From Bin5 sp965218625 (GTDB lineage: Bacteria > Chloroflexota > Anaerolineae > Caldilineales > Caldilineaceae), in assembly GCA_965218625.1 (NCBI GenBank), contig CBDCLG010000020.1, positions 124,001 to 188,000 on the forward strand: a DNA stretch of 64,000 nucleotides. The letters are read 5' to 3'. Made by a program: the position numbers and the translations under genes. Below the pieces are notes generated by a model, which saw only the letters and a list, made by a program, of their open reading frames with translations, had not been told where the DNA came from and made no database searches. Positions 25,923-34,882 of the stretch are shown piece by piece (position 1 is the first letter of the stretch; every line of letters begins with the position of its first letter).

Positions 25923-26819
25923 ATGGCACTTGGATACGGCGATTTTCGCTACGAATTGGATGACAGCTGGCCGAGAGTGCCCGAAGGCTGGTCGCTCGGC
26001 TCAGTCCCCGATGTCGCCATCGACTCGCGCGACAGGGTCTTCGTCTTTTGCCGCCATAAGCATCCGGTTGTGGCTTTCGAAGCGGATTCCGGCAACTTCA
26101 TCACATCCTGGGGCGAGGGCGAATTCACCGAGCCGCACGGAATCTATATCGACGCCGACGACTATGTATGGGTCACCGACCGCCAGGAGCACGTCGTCAC
26201 CAAGCATACCCAGCACGGCGAAAAGCTGCTTGAGCTCGGCCGCCGCGGCTGGGCCATGATGACCGTCACGCCTTACGGCACGACGCTCGATCCGCCCTTC
26301 AACATGCCGGCCGGCGTCGCAATCGCCGAGGACGGCTGCATCTTCACGGCCGACGGCTACGGCAACCGCCAGGTCCACCGCTTCTCCGCCGAAGGCGACC
26401 TCGAAATCTCCTGGGGGACCTCCGGCATGGAGCCGGGACAGTTCGCCCTGGTGCATAACATTGGCATCGACTCGCAGGGACGCGTGCTCATCTGCGATCG
26501 CGAGTCGAGCCGCATCCAGATCTTCGACCGCGAAGGTCAGTTCATCACCATGTGGGAGGACGTCAACGGACCCGGCGATGTGTACTGCAGCCCCGACGGG
26601 CTCGTCTACGTCGCCGAGCAGGGCGGCTCGCTCGGCAAAGGGCCGGCGCCGATCGGCGTCTCGATATTCACTGAAGAAGGCGAGCTGGTCGGGCGCATGC
26701 GCGGCTTCGAGACCGGCCTGACCATGCCCCATGGCATCTGGTGCGACTCCAAGGGCAACATATTCGTCGCCGAGCTGGGCACGGACGGCAACAAGGCGCG
26801 TAAGCTGGCGAAGATCTAG
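25923..26819 (+). CDS. NHL-repeat six-bladed beta-propeller protein
   Basis: A 298-residue protein composed of NHL-type blades: 'PHGIYIDADDYVWVTDRQEHVVTKH' near residue 75, 'PAGVAIAEDGCIFTADGYGNRQVHRF' near 130, 'HNIGIDSQGRVLICDRESSRIQIF' near 180 and 'PHGIWCDSKGNIFVAELG' near the C-terminus. Such proteins are often labelled peptidyl-alpha-hydroxyglycine amidating-lyase-like or 6-bladed propellers, but no catalytic Zn/Ca site can be assigned here. No signal peptide. AAGAGGACAACC precedes ATG. A small element copy (26849) follows 29 bases after its stop. Confidence 0.8.
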   Translation: MALGYGDFRYELDDSWPRVPEGWSLGSVPDVAIDSRDRVFVFCRHKHPVVAFEADSGNFITSWGEGEFTEPHGIYIDADDYVWVTDRQEHVVTKHTQHGEKLLELGRRGWAMMTVTPYGTTLDPPFNMPAGVAIAEDGCIFTADGYGNRQVHRFSAEGDLEISWGTSGMEPGQFALVHNIGIDSQGRVLICDRESSRIQIFDREGQFITMWEDVNGPGDVYCSPDGLVYVAEQGGSLGKGPAPIGVSIFTEEGELVGRMRGFETGLTMPHGIWCDSKGNIFVAELGTDGNKARKLAKI

Positions 26820-26848
26820 CGAACCATTTGGGTCCCGGCGCCGAAGAC

Positions 26849-27033
26849 TAGGGCTGGTTGACATTTGTCTGAACTGCAGTTCAGCTGATTTATCTGATGG
26901 ACACAGTTAACGGCGCTGGCTCCCGAAACGGGCTTTGTTCAAGAGAATCAGGTGAATCAGAGTCCAAAATGTTCTCAAACCTTCTGTAGATGTCACCTCT
27001 TTGAATGGTTTTCTGAAACGTCAACGGAGCCTA
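26849..27033. mobile_element. MITE-like element, copy 2 (181 bp, TA-flanked)
   Basis: The core 26851-27031 is 181 bp, flanked by TA (26849-26850 and 27032-27033). The left end is GGGCTGGTTGACATTTGTC; the reversed right end is GGCTCCGTTGACGTTTCAG. A perfect palindrome GAACTGCAGTTC lies near its left end. It is intergenic, between the NHL gene and an orphan binding-protein gene; the remaining part of the 26820-27241 gap (27034-27230) shows purine-rich sequence (AAAGGAGG near 27093) but no recognisable gene. Confidence 0.85.
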
Positions 27034-27241
27034 ATGCTTTGCGGTTCCAAAAGGCATGAAGATTCAGGGGTACAGTCGCTCCGTCAAACGAAAGGAGGTC
27101 AAGGGTAAGGCGGGGGGGAGAGGAGATTAACTCTTTTCTTTCTTGCAGTTCGGGATTGCGTCCGGGCTGTACGTCGTCTGACCGATTTGTCGCAACACAC
27201 TGAAAGCGAGTCAGCATGTCAAACCATCTGGGAGGATGTAC

Positions 27242-28618
27242 ATGAACAGCACGCGATTGTCACGACGTACCTTTCTGAACCTGTCTGCGGGGGCAGCTGC
27301 GGGAACCCTGCTTGCTGCCTGTATGCCTGTGGCCCCGGCAGAACAGGAGGCCGCCGCCGACACCGAGCCCGCAGCCGAAACGGTCGAGATTCTCTTTTCC
27401 CGCCACGGCACCGAGTCCGATCTGCCCGTCATGCAGGGCCTCTTCGACCTCTTTGCCGCGAAGCGTCCAGATATCACCGTCAAGCCATTTGTGCTGCCGT
27501 GGAACGACTTCAACACCAAGCTCCCCATCATGATTGCGGCCGGTGACGCGCCCGACATCATCGGCAGCCACGCCGGCTTCTTTACAGAAGGCTACTATGC
27601 CGGCGGCTACGTGCCGATCGACGACTACATCGCCGCCGACCCTGATATCGATTTTGACGACATCGTTTTTCCCGGCGACACATCCATCGACGGCAAGGTT
27701 GTCGGGCTGCCCTACACCTCCTGCGGCCACATGTTCCGCTACAACAAGGGCCTGTTCGCCGAGGCCGGGCTGCCTACGCCCTCTGAACTTTACTGGGAAC
27801 AGAAGGAAGAGGGCTGGAACATGAACAGCTTCGTCGAGATCGGCAAGCAGATGACCGAGGACATGGACGGCGACGGCGAGGCCGACCAGTATTTCTTCAG
27901 CGGCTTTTGGGGAACGCACATCCTGGCGGTGATTCGCGCCTTCGGTGGTGACCTCTTCGATGAGGCGATTACCAAGTGCACCGTCACCGAACAGCCTGTG
28001 CAGGAGGCAATCCAATACATTGCCGACATTGTGCAGGTTCACGGGATCCAGCCGCCGCCTGAGATGCAGGCCGGTGAGCTCGGCATCACCTTCAACACCG
28101 GCAGAATCGTGGTCGGAGGGACCACCTCTTGCGATGGGGTGAAGGACCTGCTGCCGGATCGGCAGCTGGACTTCGAGTGGGACTTCATCGTCGGGCCCGC
28201 CGGGCCGGCCGGATTCAACTGCTGGGGCGACACCGGACAGATGAACATCGCGTCCAACAGCCCCTATCCGGATGAGTGTTATGCCTGGATGCGCTACCGC
28301 AGCAGCCGGGAGATCTGGGAAGAGGCCTACGACGCCGGCACGACAATGGCCTTCATCAACTCGCCCACCCGCTATTCGATCTTCGAAACGAAGGCCTTCC
28401 AGGAGCCAATGGCCGGGCTCGACATCGAGATGATCAAGGACAGCTTCATCTACGCCGTGCCGCAGCCCTACGTGCCGCGCAGCCCGCAGCCTTTCCGCAT
28501 CCTGTTCAGCGTCATGACCACCGAGACCGACAACGCGATCCGCGGCGCCAAGACGGTCGAACAGGCGACCGCAGATGCCTGCGAGCAGATCGAGGCAATA
28601 CTGGCCGAAGGCCACTAG
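27242..28618 (+). CDS. Sugar-binding lipoprotein (family 1), orphan of its permeases
   Basis: A 458-residue SBP_bac_1 protein with a twin-arginine leader (SRRTFLNLS) and an AAC lipobox, Cys27 being the predicted lipidation site. Two ATGs six bases apart are possible; the second (27242) is chosen because GGAGG at 27231-27235 is correctly spaced only from it. Unlike the other binding proteins in the window it is not followed by permease genes but by a ferritin-like gene, so its permeases lie elsewhere or it feeds another importer. Confidence 0.9.
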   Translation: MNSTRLSRRTFLNLSAGAAAGTLLAACMPVAPAEQEAAADTEPAAETVEILFSRHGTESDLPVMQGLFDLFAAKRPDITVKPFVLPWNDFNTKLPIMIAAGDAPDIIGSHAGFFTEGYYAGGYVPIDDYIAADPDIDFDDIVFPGDTSIDGKVVGLPYTSCGHMFRYNKGLFAEAGLPTPSELYWEQKEEGWNMNSFVEIGKQMTEDMDGDGEADQYFFSGFWGTHILAVIRAFGGDLFDEAITKCTVTEQPVQEAIQYIADIVQVHGIQPPPEMQAGELGITFNTGRIVVGGTTSCDGVKDLLPDRQLDFEWDFIVGPAGPAGFNCWGDTGQMNIASNSPYPDECYAWMRYRSSREIWEEAYDAGTTMAFINSPTRYSIFETKAFQEPMAGLDIEMIKDSFIYAVPQPYVPRSPQPFRILFSVMTTETDNAIRGAKTVEQATADACEQIEAILAEGH

Positions 28619-28638
28619 GCAGGAACAGCAGCGCGCCG

Positions 28639-28654
28639 TGTCAATCGTTTGACA
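28639..28654. repeat. Small inverted repeat in leader of ferritin-like gene
   Basis: TGTCAA and TTGACA (28639-28644, 28649-28654) flank a four-base TCGT loop, 16 bases before ATG 28671 and overlapping the start of its CAGGAG ribosome site. It could regulate translation or be a short operator; six base pairs are weak evidence. Confidence 0.3.
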
Positions 28655-28670
28655 GGAGTGTGACCAGTCC

Positions 28671-30002
28671 ATGAAGGCAACCGCACCAGCCCTCGCCGCT
28701 CTCTGCTCCTACGCCGAGGGTACAAATCCGGGTTACGGAGTCGAGCGCACCGTGCGTTTGCTGCGGCGCTATCTTTTCATCGAGGCCCAGACCATGCGCT
28801 GTCTGGTCGCCCATCTCAACGCCGTGCCGGAGTGGGAGGTCAAGTGCGGCCTCTCACTCCATCTGTGGCAGGACGCCGAACACTGCACCTGGCTGCGCGA
28901 GCGCGTCAAGGAGATGCGCACGCCGCCGCTGCACCTCGATCGCATCCCCGATCCGGCCCTGGACGCCTTCTTCGAGGAGCTGCTGCGCTCGGACACCACA
29001 CTCGAGCTTCTCACCGGCGTCTACGGCGTCCTCAAACCGGCTGCGATCAACGCCATGCAGCGCCACCTGGCGGAAGCCAATCGGCTGGCCGATCAACCCA
29101 CACGGCGCTTGCTGCGCTTCATTCTGATTGAAGAGGAGGAGCAGCTCGACTGGGGTAACCGCGCGTTGGGCGCTCTGCTCAATGAGGAAGAAGAGAGCGC
29201 GCAGCTCGACGCGCTAGAAGAATGGACCACTCATCTGCAAGCATACCTCGATGCCGCAGGCGGCATCGCCGGCGATGGTGACCGCGCCGCGGCCGGCGAC
29301 CTGCCTCCGGCGCGTGCCGAAGAGCCCTTCGAACCCGTCCGCTCCCCCAGGCGCGACCAACGCTTCCCCAGCCTGTGGGACTCGCGCGGCCTCGGCCCCG
29401 GCGAGGAGGCCCCGCCGGCCGAGCGCAACTGGTGGATGTTCTACGTGCGTCTGACCGAAATGCACGTCCCAGAGTTGCTGGCCCTCATCATCTACGACTG
29501 GGGCGGCCAGCCCTGGGCGTTCTACCGCGACATGGCCCGCCAGCTGTGGGACGAGGCCCGCCACGCCATGATGGGCGAGATCGCCTTTGAAAGAGGGGGA
29601 GTTGACTGGGCCGCCGTGCCTCACGAGATCAGTTTCGCCGAGTTCCCCAATACACAGTTGGAAGCGGTAGACCGCCAGGTCCTCCTGTGGGGCGTCGAAC
29701 AAAGCCTGATGAAGCCGGACGGCAAGCGCCGCGAATACGAGGTCGCCCGCAAAGCGGAAGACCCGCTCTCCATAACATTCCAGGACTACGACTGGGCGGA
29801 CGAGGTGCTGCACGCCCAGTTCGGCCGCAAATGGCTGCTGCCCGAATTTGAGTCGATGGAGGCGTTGCAGGCGCGCTACGAAGAGGTGAACCAACGATAC
29901 CGGGCCATCATCGAGCGCGACCAGGCGCTGCCCAGGGCCGCCTGGTGGGATGACTTCTATCGGAAAGTGCCCCGCGAGCAGCAGCGGGAGGCGCCTGCCT
30001 GA
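28671..30002 (+). CDS. Putative two-module ferritin-like (diiron) protein
   Basis: A 443-residue soluble helical protein that I cannot place in a named family. It contains two similar halves joined by an Ala/Pro/Glu linker (about 195-250). The N-half has E38, the cluster D68-A-E70-H71 and an acidic helix E154-E157. The C-half has E263/H265/E268, D294-E295-x-x-H298 (DEARHAM) and D377-E378-x-x-H381 (ADEVLHAQFG). ExxH pairs on successive helices are the carboxylate-histidine pattern of ferritin-like diiron proteins. A CAGGAG site precedes the ATG. It lies between an orphan sugar-binding protein and a family-5 importer, with no obvious functional link. Confidence 0.55.
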   Translation: MKATAPALAALCSYAEGTNPGYGVERTVRLLRRYLFIEAQTMRCLVAHLNAVPEWEVKCGLSLHLWQDAEHCTWLRERVKEMRTPPLHLDRIPDPALDAFFEELLRSDTTLELLTGVYGVLKPAAINAMQRHLAEANRLADQPTRRLLRFILIEEEEQLDWGNRALGALLNEEEESAQLDALEEWTTHLQAYLDAAGGIAGDGDRAAAGDLPPARAEEPFEPVRSPRRDQRFPSLWDSRGLGPGEEAPPAERNWWMFYVRLTEMHVPELLALIIYDWGGQPWAFYRDMARQLWDEARHAMMGEIAFERGGVDWAAVPHEISFAEFPNTQLEAVDRQVLLWGVEQSLMKPDGKRREYEVARKAEDPLSITFQDYDWADEVLHAQFGRKWLLPEFESMEALQARYEEVNQRYRAIIERDQALPRAAWWDDFYRKVPREQQREAPA

Positions 30003-30101
30003 ATCGTAGGCGCGCCTCAAACAATCCAGAATACCAGTCAGAGTTAAACCGATCGAATCGACCCGCAGTTCTAACTCATCATCCCAAAAGGAGGGATAGA
30101 G

Positions 30102-32186
30102 ATGAAACGGACGAAGTATTCGTGGCTGTTGGGAATCGTGCTGGTTGTTTCCCTTGTGCTGGCGGCCTGTGGTACCCCGGCCGCGCCGGAAGCTCCGGCC
30201 GAGGAGATGGCCGAGGCCCCAGCCGAGGAAGAGGAGACATCAGGCCCACCGCCATTACCGCAGATTGTGCCGATCGAGGGACCCGAGGTAATTCTCGACC
30301 CGGCCATGTACCCGACCGAGTTCAGTGAGGCGCCGATGCTGGCCGAAATGGTGGCAGCCGGCGAGCTGCCGCCGGTCGAGGAACGGCTGCCCGATCCCGG
30401 GGACATCTACGTCATCGAGCCGATGAATGAGATCGGCAAGTACGGCGGCACCTGGCGTCGCGGCTTCACCGGGCCTGCCGACGGCGAGAACCTGATGCGC
30501 ATCAACTCCTCGTCGCGCCTGCTCACCTGGAACTACGATGCCTCCAAGATCATCCCCAGCCTGATCAAGGACTGGGAGATCAACGAGGACCACACGACGT
30601 ACACGCTCCATCTGCGCCGCGGCGCCAAGTGGTCTGACGGCCACCCCTTCACCGCCGACGACATCCTCTTCTGGTACGAGGACGTGGCGCTGAACGGGGA
30701 GATCTGGCCCACCCCGCCGAATGAGATGGTGATCGACGGCGAAGTCGGCCTGCTGGAAAAGATCGACGACTTCACGGTACGCTGGACATTCGCTTCCCCC
30801 TATCCGCTGTTCCTGGACATCCTCGCCGGTCACAACGCTGTCGGCGTCGGCCCGGACACGGAGGGCGCATGGAACGGCGGCGGCTACATGCCCAAGCATT
30901 ACATGAGCCAGTTCCTGCCGGCGTACTCCTCCGAGGAGGAGGTGACGGCGAGGGCCGAGGAGGAAGGCTTCGACAGCTGGCTGGAGATGTTCAGCTACAT
31001 GGCCTATCTGCCACAGAACCCCGAGGTGCCGACGATGGGGCCGTGGAAGACGGTTACGCCCGTCAATGAGGCCGTCTGGTCCGAGGTGCGCAACCCCTTC
31101 TACTGGGCGGTTGACACGGAGGGCAACCAGCTGCCCTACATCGACGAAATCGTGGTGACGCTGGCGCAGGACAGCGAGGTGCTCGCGCTGCGCGCCATCG
31201 CCGGCGAATACGACCACCAGGGCCGTCACATCTCGATCTCGAAACTGCCCGTCTTCCTCGAGAACATGGAGAAGGGCAACTACCGCATCGACATGAGCCG
31301 GGCCTTCTTCCACAACAACGTCGTCAGCTTCAATCACAGCTACGACGGCGACGCCGAAATCCAGAAACTGATCCAGAACCGTGACTTCCGGCGCGCGCTC
31401 TCAATGGGAATCCGGCGCGACCAGATCAATGAGGCCATCTTCCTCGGGCTGGGCGTACCCGGCTCGTCGATGATTGCGGCCAGCCTGCCCTCCACGCCCG
31501 GCGAAGAGTACGTGACCAAGTGGGCCACCTTCGACCCCGACCAGGCCAACGCGCTGCTCGACTCGGTCGGCCTCGAGGCCAAGGATGACGAAGGATGGCG
31601 CCTGCGACCGGACGGCTCCGGCGACCGGTTGCGAATCGAGCTTGCCGCTCCCGCCAACATCGGCTGGGAATGGGACGGCATGCTCGAGATGATCAAAGAC
31701 CACTGGACAGCGATCGGCATCTGGGCCGACCTCAAGATCCAGGAGCGCAGTCTTTTCGAGACCGAATCGCGCGCCAACAATCATCAGCTCGCAGTCTGGA
31801 CCAACGGTGGATCCTCGGCGCTCTGGCTCTATCCTCGCCACGTGCTGCCGGTGAACCTTGTTGAAGCCTACATGGGCCCCGACATCGCCCGTTGGTACAA
31901 CAGCGGCGGCGAGGAAGGCATGGCGCCGCCCTATCCTGAGATGGAGCACGCGCTCGATCTCTTCCGCCAGGGCTACGGTGTCGGCGGCGACGAACGTAAC
32001 AAGCTGGCCCAGGAAATCTGGTCGCTCGTCGTCGATGAGGTCTGGCAGATCGGCACGGTCGGCCAGGGCGCCGGCATCGCTGTCACCAGCAACAGGTTGG
32101 GCAATGTACCGCGCAACCAGTGCCCGGCGCAGCACTGCCGCACGCCCGCGACCAGCCATCCACCCACCTACTACTTCAAGGATTAG
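30102..32186 (+). CDS. Large family-5 ABC substrate-binding lipoprotein
   Basis: A 694-residue SBP_bac_5 protein, longer than the usual 500-600. Unlike the other binding proteins here it uses a Sec-type lipoprotein signal (MKRTKYSWLLGIVLVVSLVL then AAC, Cys23) without the double arginine. An acidic Pro/Ala/Glu linker (about 25-50) follows. The family signature 'LHLRRGAKWSDGHPFTADDI' is present near residue 175. AAAAGGAGGG precedes ATG 30102. It is followed by DppB-, DppC-, DppD- and DppF-type genes, making this the only complete importer in the window. Confidence 0.92.
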   Translation: MKRTKYSWLLGIVLVVSLVLAACGTPAAPEAPAEEMAEAPAEEEETSGPPPLPQIVPIEGPEVILDPAMYPTEFSEAPMLAEMVAAGELPPVEERLPDPGDIYVIEPMNEIGKYGGTWRRGFTGPADGENLMRINSSSRLLTWNYDASKIIPSLIKDWEINEDHTTYTLHLRRGAKWSDGHPFTADDILFWYEDVALNGEIWPTPPNEMVIDGEVGLLEKIDDFTVRWTFASPYPLFLDILAGHNAVGVGPDTEGAWNGGGYMPKHYMSQFLPAYSSEEEVTARAEEEGFDSWLEMFSYMAYLPQNPEVPTMGPWKTVTPVNEAVWSEVRNPFYWAVDTEGNQLPYIDEIVVTLAQDSEVLALRAIAGEYDHQGRHISISKLPVFLENMEKGNYRIDMSRAFFHNNVVSFNHSYDGDAEIQKLIQNRDFRRALSMGIRRDQINEAIFLGLGVPGSSMIAASLPSTPGEEYVTKWATFDPDQANALLDSVGLEAKDDEGWRLRPDGSGDRLRIELAAPANIGWEWDGMLEMIKDHWTAIGIWADLKIQERSLFETESRANNHQLAVWTNGGSSALWLYPRHVLPVNLVEAYMGPDIARWYNSGGEEGMAPPYPEMEHALDLFRQGYGVGGDERNKLAQEIWSLVVDEVWQIGTVGQGAGIAVTSNRLGNVPRNQCPAQHCRTPATSHPPTYYFKD

Positions 32187-32259
32187 TCAGTACTGAACCG
32201 CAGAGCCGGTGGTCAAGGGCGCTCCCCCTGGCCGCCGGCCTCCAGCCGCCGGAGTCCCA

Positions 32260-33252
32260 ATGCTCGCCTACGCCGCCCGCCGACTCGTCCTCGCCATCTT
32301 CACCCTGTGGACGGTCACGGTGCTCTCATTCATCATCATCCAGCTGCCGCCCGGTGACTTCGTCGATGCCTACATGGCCCAGCTGTCTGCCACGCAGTCG
32401 AACGTCTCGGAGCAGCACTTCGAGTCGCTGCGCCGCCAGTACGCGCTCGACAGACCGATGTACGTGCAGTACCTCAAATGGATGGGCGGCGTTTTCAGCG
32501 GCGACTTCGGTACCTCGATGATGTGGCGCAAATCGGTGCTCGACGTGATCGGCGACCGCCTGGCCATGACGATGGTTCTCTCGCTGGGCGCGATCATATT
32601 GACCTGGGCCATCGCCCTGCCGATCGGCATCTACTCGGCCGTGCGCCAGTACTCGATCGGCGACTACGTCTTCACCTTCATCGGGTTCGTCGGCCTGGGC
32701 GTGCCCAGTTTCCTGCTCGCGCTCGTACTGATGTATCTTGGTTTCACTCTCTTCGACTCAGACATCGGCGGGCTCTTCTCGCCCGAGTATCAGCTGGAGC
32801 CGTGGAGCTGGGGCAAAGTGAAGGACCTGCTCTATCATCTGCCGCTGCCCGCCATCATCATAGGTCTCAGCGGCACCGCCGAGCTGATCCGCGTAATGCG
32901 CGCCAACCTGCTGGATGAACTGCGTAAACCCTACGTGATCACCGCGCGCGCGGCCGGCATGTCGGAGCGCAGCCTCGTACTCAAATATCCGGTGCGGGTG
33001 GCTTTAAACCCGTTCGCCAGCACCGTCGGCTATCTTCTGCCCTATATCTTATCGGGCAGCGTAATCGTTTCCGTCGTGCTGGGTCTGCCCACGCTCGGTC
33101 CTCTGCTCCTGGGCTCCCTTGTTGCCCAGGACATGTTCCTGGCAGGGACAATCGTCATGATGCTCGGCGCGCTGACCGTGATCGGCACATTTATGTCCGA
33201 CCTGCTGCTGATGTGGATCGACCCGCGCATCCGATTTGGCATGGTTCAGTAG
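32260..33252 (+). CDS. ABC transporter permease, DppB type
   Basis: A 330-residue permease beginning MLAYAARRLVLAIFTLWTVT, the standard DppB first span, followed by the PPGDFVDAY segment and a coupling loop near residues 235-260 (RAAGMSERSLVLKYPVRVALNP). The ATG at 32260 with GGAG five bases upstream is chosen over a GTG 51 bases earlier because only the shorter form begins at the conserved N-terminus. It ends with LLLMWIDPRIRFG, as in family members. Confidence 0.92.
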   Translation: MLAYAARRLVLAIFTLWTVTVLSFIIIQLPPGDFVDAYMAQLSATQSNVSEQHFESLRRQYALDRPMYVQYLKWMGGVFSGDFGTSMMWRKSVLDVIGDRLAMTMVLSLGAIILTWAIALPIGIYSAVRQYSIGDYVFTFIGFVGLGVPSFLLALVLMYLGFTLFDSDIGGLFSPEYQLEPWSWGKVKDLLYHLPLPAIIIGLSGTAELIRVMRANLLDELRKPYVITARAAGMSERSLVLKYPVRVALNPFASTVGYLLPYILSGSVIVSVVLGLPTLGPLLLGSLVAQDMFLAGTIVMMLGALTVIGTFMSDLLLMWIDPRIRFGMVQ

Positions 33253-33323
33253 CCAGAAATCAGAGGCGCGTGCCGGGCGCCGGTTCCCACCCACCCGCGC
33301 GTGCCGCGTATCACAGGTGAACT

Positions 33324-34442
33324 GTGGCTGAAGAACAAGCGGTTGCCGACAGCGAGGAACGGATCTTCGTTGCCGGTCAGATGCAACTGATGTGGTGGCG
33401 CTTCCGCAAGCACCGTGTGGCCGTGGCGGCTGCTTTTGTCGTCGTCGCCTTCTATCTCGTCGTCCTGGGCGCCGACTTCCTGGCCTACACCAATCCCAAC
33501 ACGACCGAGGCATACCGATCCCTGATGCCGCCCCAACCGATTCGCTTCATTGACAACGGCAGGTTCAGGCCGCATGTCTACGCGGTGTCGGGCGAGCGGG
33601 ATATGAGAACCTTCAAACGCGTCTACGTTGCGGACCCCGATCAGAAGCGGCCGGTCCGCTTTTTTGTGCGCGGTTACAGGTACAAATTTCTTGGCTTTAT
33701 GCGCACCGATCGCCATCTGATCGGCGTCGAGGGCGCTACCGCGGCGGAATCGCTGTTCCTGCTTGGCACGGACGACAAGGGGCGTGATGTATGGTCGCGC
33801 ATTATGGTGGCGTCGCGTACTTCGCTCACAATTGGCCTGGTGGCGGTGGCGCTCAGCCTGGTGCTCGGCGTGCTGTTGGGCGGGATTTCCGGCTTCTATG
33901 GCGGCGCGATTGACTCCACCATCCAGCGCCTCATCGAGATACTGCGTTCGATTCCCACCATCCCGCTGTGGATGGGGATGGCCGCGGCCTTTCCCCGTGA
34001 ATGGAGCGTCGAACAGATCTACTTTGCCATCACGATTGTGATCGCCTTGCGCGGCTGGACAGGGCTGGCACGCGAGGTGCGCGGCCGCTTTCTCTCGCTG
34101 CGCGAGGAGGACTTTGTGACAGCGGCGGATTTGGCCGGTTGCAGCCGCAAGCGCATCATTTTCCGGCACATGATACCCTCCTTCCAGAGCCACATTATCG
34201 CCGCGGCCACGCTGTCCGTCCCGGCCATGATCCTGGCCGAAACGGCGTTGAGCTATCTCGGTTTGGGGCTGCGCCCACCGGCTATCAGCTGGGGGGTCAT
34301 GCTACAGCAGGTGCAGAATGTCGAGGCTGTCGCGCTGTCGCCGTGGCTGCTTGTCTCGGCCGCCCCCGTCATCGTCGTGACCCTGGCCTTCAACTTCATG
34401 GGCGACGGACTGCGCGACGCCGCCGACCCGTATGGCGTTTAA
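33324..34442 (+). CDS. ABC transporter permease, DppC type with long periplasmic loop
   Basis: A 372-residue permease of the DppC family. After the first span (about 35-50) there is an unusually long extracytoplasmic segment of about 85 residues before the conserved 'LLGTDDKGRDVWSRI' region; shorter DppC proteins have about 25. The coupling loop is AADLAGCSRKRIIFRHMIPS and the tail GDGLRDAADPYG. The start is GTG 33324 with AGGTGA upstream. The extra loop goes with the enlarged binding protein at 30102 and may dock it. Confidence 0.92.
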   Translation: MAEEQAVADSEERIFVAGQMQLMWWRFRKHRVAVAAAFVVVAFYLVVLGADFLAYTNPNTTEAYRSLMPPQPIRFIDNGRFRPHVYAVSGERDMRTFKRVYVADPDQKRPVRFFVRGYRYKFLGFMRTDRHLIGVEGATAAESLFLLGTDDKGRDVWSRIMVASRTSLTIGLVAVALSLVLGVLLGGISGFYGGAIDSTIQRLIEILRSIPTIPLWMGMAAAFPREWSVEQIYFAITIVIALRGWTGLAREVRGRFLSLREEDFVTAADLAGCSRKRIIFRHMIPSFQSHIIAAATLSVPAMILAETALSYLGLGLRPPAISWGVMLQQVQNVEAVALSPWLLVSAAPVIVVTLAFNFMGDGLRDAADPYGV

Positions 34443-34505
34443 TGTAACAGGTGGGAATCGACGTTGCGATGAGAATACTGTCTCTATAGTCAACCCACGA
34501 GAGAG

Positions 34506-34838
34506 ATGTACGAGGCCTTTACATTGAAGGATTCACAGACGAGTTGGAAAGCGCTGATAGAAATGGAAGATGACGATATCGACCTCACCGACATCCCTGA
34601 AGTCACTGCGGACCAGATAGCTCGCGCCACCTTTCGGGTTGGGGGAAAACCTGTCGCCAAAGGCAAGGTGCGGGTCAATATCTATTTGGATGCCGAGGTC
34701 GTTGCCTATTTCAAAGCGGAGGCACAAGGCCGCGGCTATCAGACGCTCATAAATGAAGCGTTGAAAGACAGTATTCGAATGGAAGGCATCGAGTCGCTCT
34801 TGCGGCGAGTCATTCGAGAAGAACTGAATCCGACATAG
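34506..34838 (+). CDS. BrnA-like antitoxin / ribbon-helix-helix protein, orphan
   Basis: A 110-residue protein that resembles BrnA antitoxins: an acidic 'MEDDDIDLTDIPEVTADQIARATFRV' region, then 'KVRVNIYLDAEVVAYFKAEAQGRGYQTLINEALKD', the ribbon-helix-helix signature in which the toxin-bound N-part precedes the DNA-binding domain. BrnA normally follows a brnT toxin gene; only 63 bases separate this ORF from the permease stop and no toxin is present on either side. A weak TTGCGA/TATAGT pair with a 15-base spacer and a GAGA...TCTC repeat precede it (34464-34490). Base composition is lower in GC than its neighbours, suggesting insertion into the importer operon. Confidence 0.7.
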   Translation: MYEAFTLKDSQTSWKALIEMEDDDIDLTDIPEVTADQIARATFRVGGKPVAKGKVRVNIYLDAEVVAYFKAEAQGRGYQTLINEALKDSIRMEGIESLLRRVIREELNPT

Positions 34839-34847
34839 GCCTTCGGC

Positions 34848-34875
34848 TTACCGCTATCCACTAACCACTATCCAC
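34848..34875. repeat. Heptanucleotide repeat, four units (TTACCGC, TATCCAC, TAACCAC, TATCCAC)
   Basis: Four consecutive 7-base units of the same type as the arrays at 2436 and 20506 (in reverse complement). The array begins 10 bases after the stop of the BrnA-like gene and ends seven bases before the ATG of the DppD-type ATPase, where it replaces any recognisable Shine-Dalgarno sequence. Confidence 0.65.
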
Positions 34876-34882
34876 TGCAGTC

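Noticed and set aside
30255..31337. 360-codon minus-strand frame inside the family-5 binding-protein gene
   Set aside because: It is antisense to a conserved lipoprotein and carries only low-complexity Val/Asp/Arg/His-rich sequence.
34443..34505. brnT toxin gene partner of the BrnA-like protein
   Set aside because: Only 63 bases lie between the permease stop and the BrnA-like start, too short for BrnT, and none of the frames shows BrnT-like sequence.
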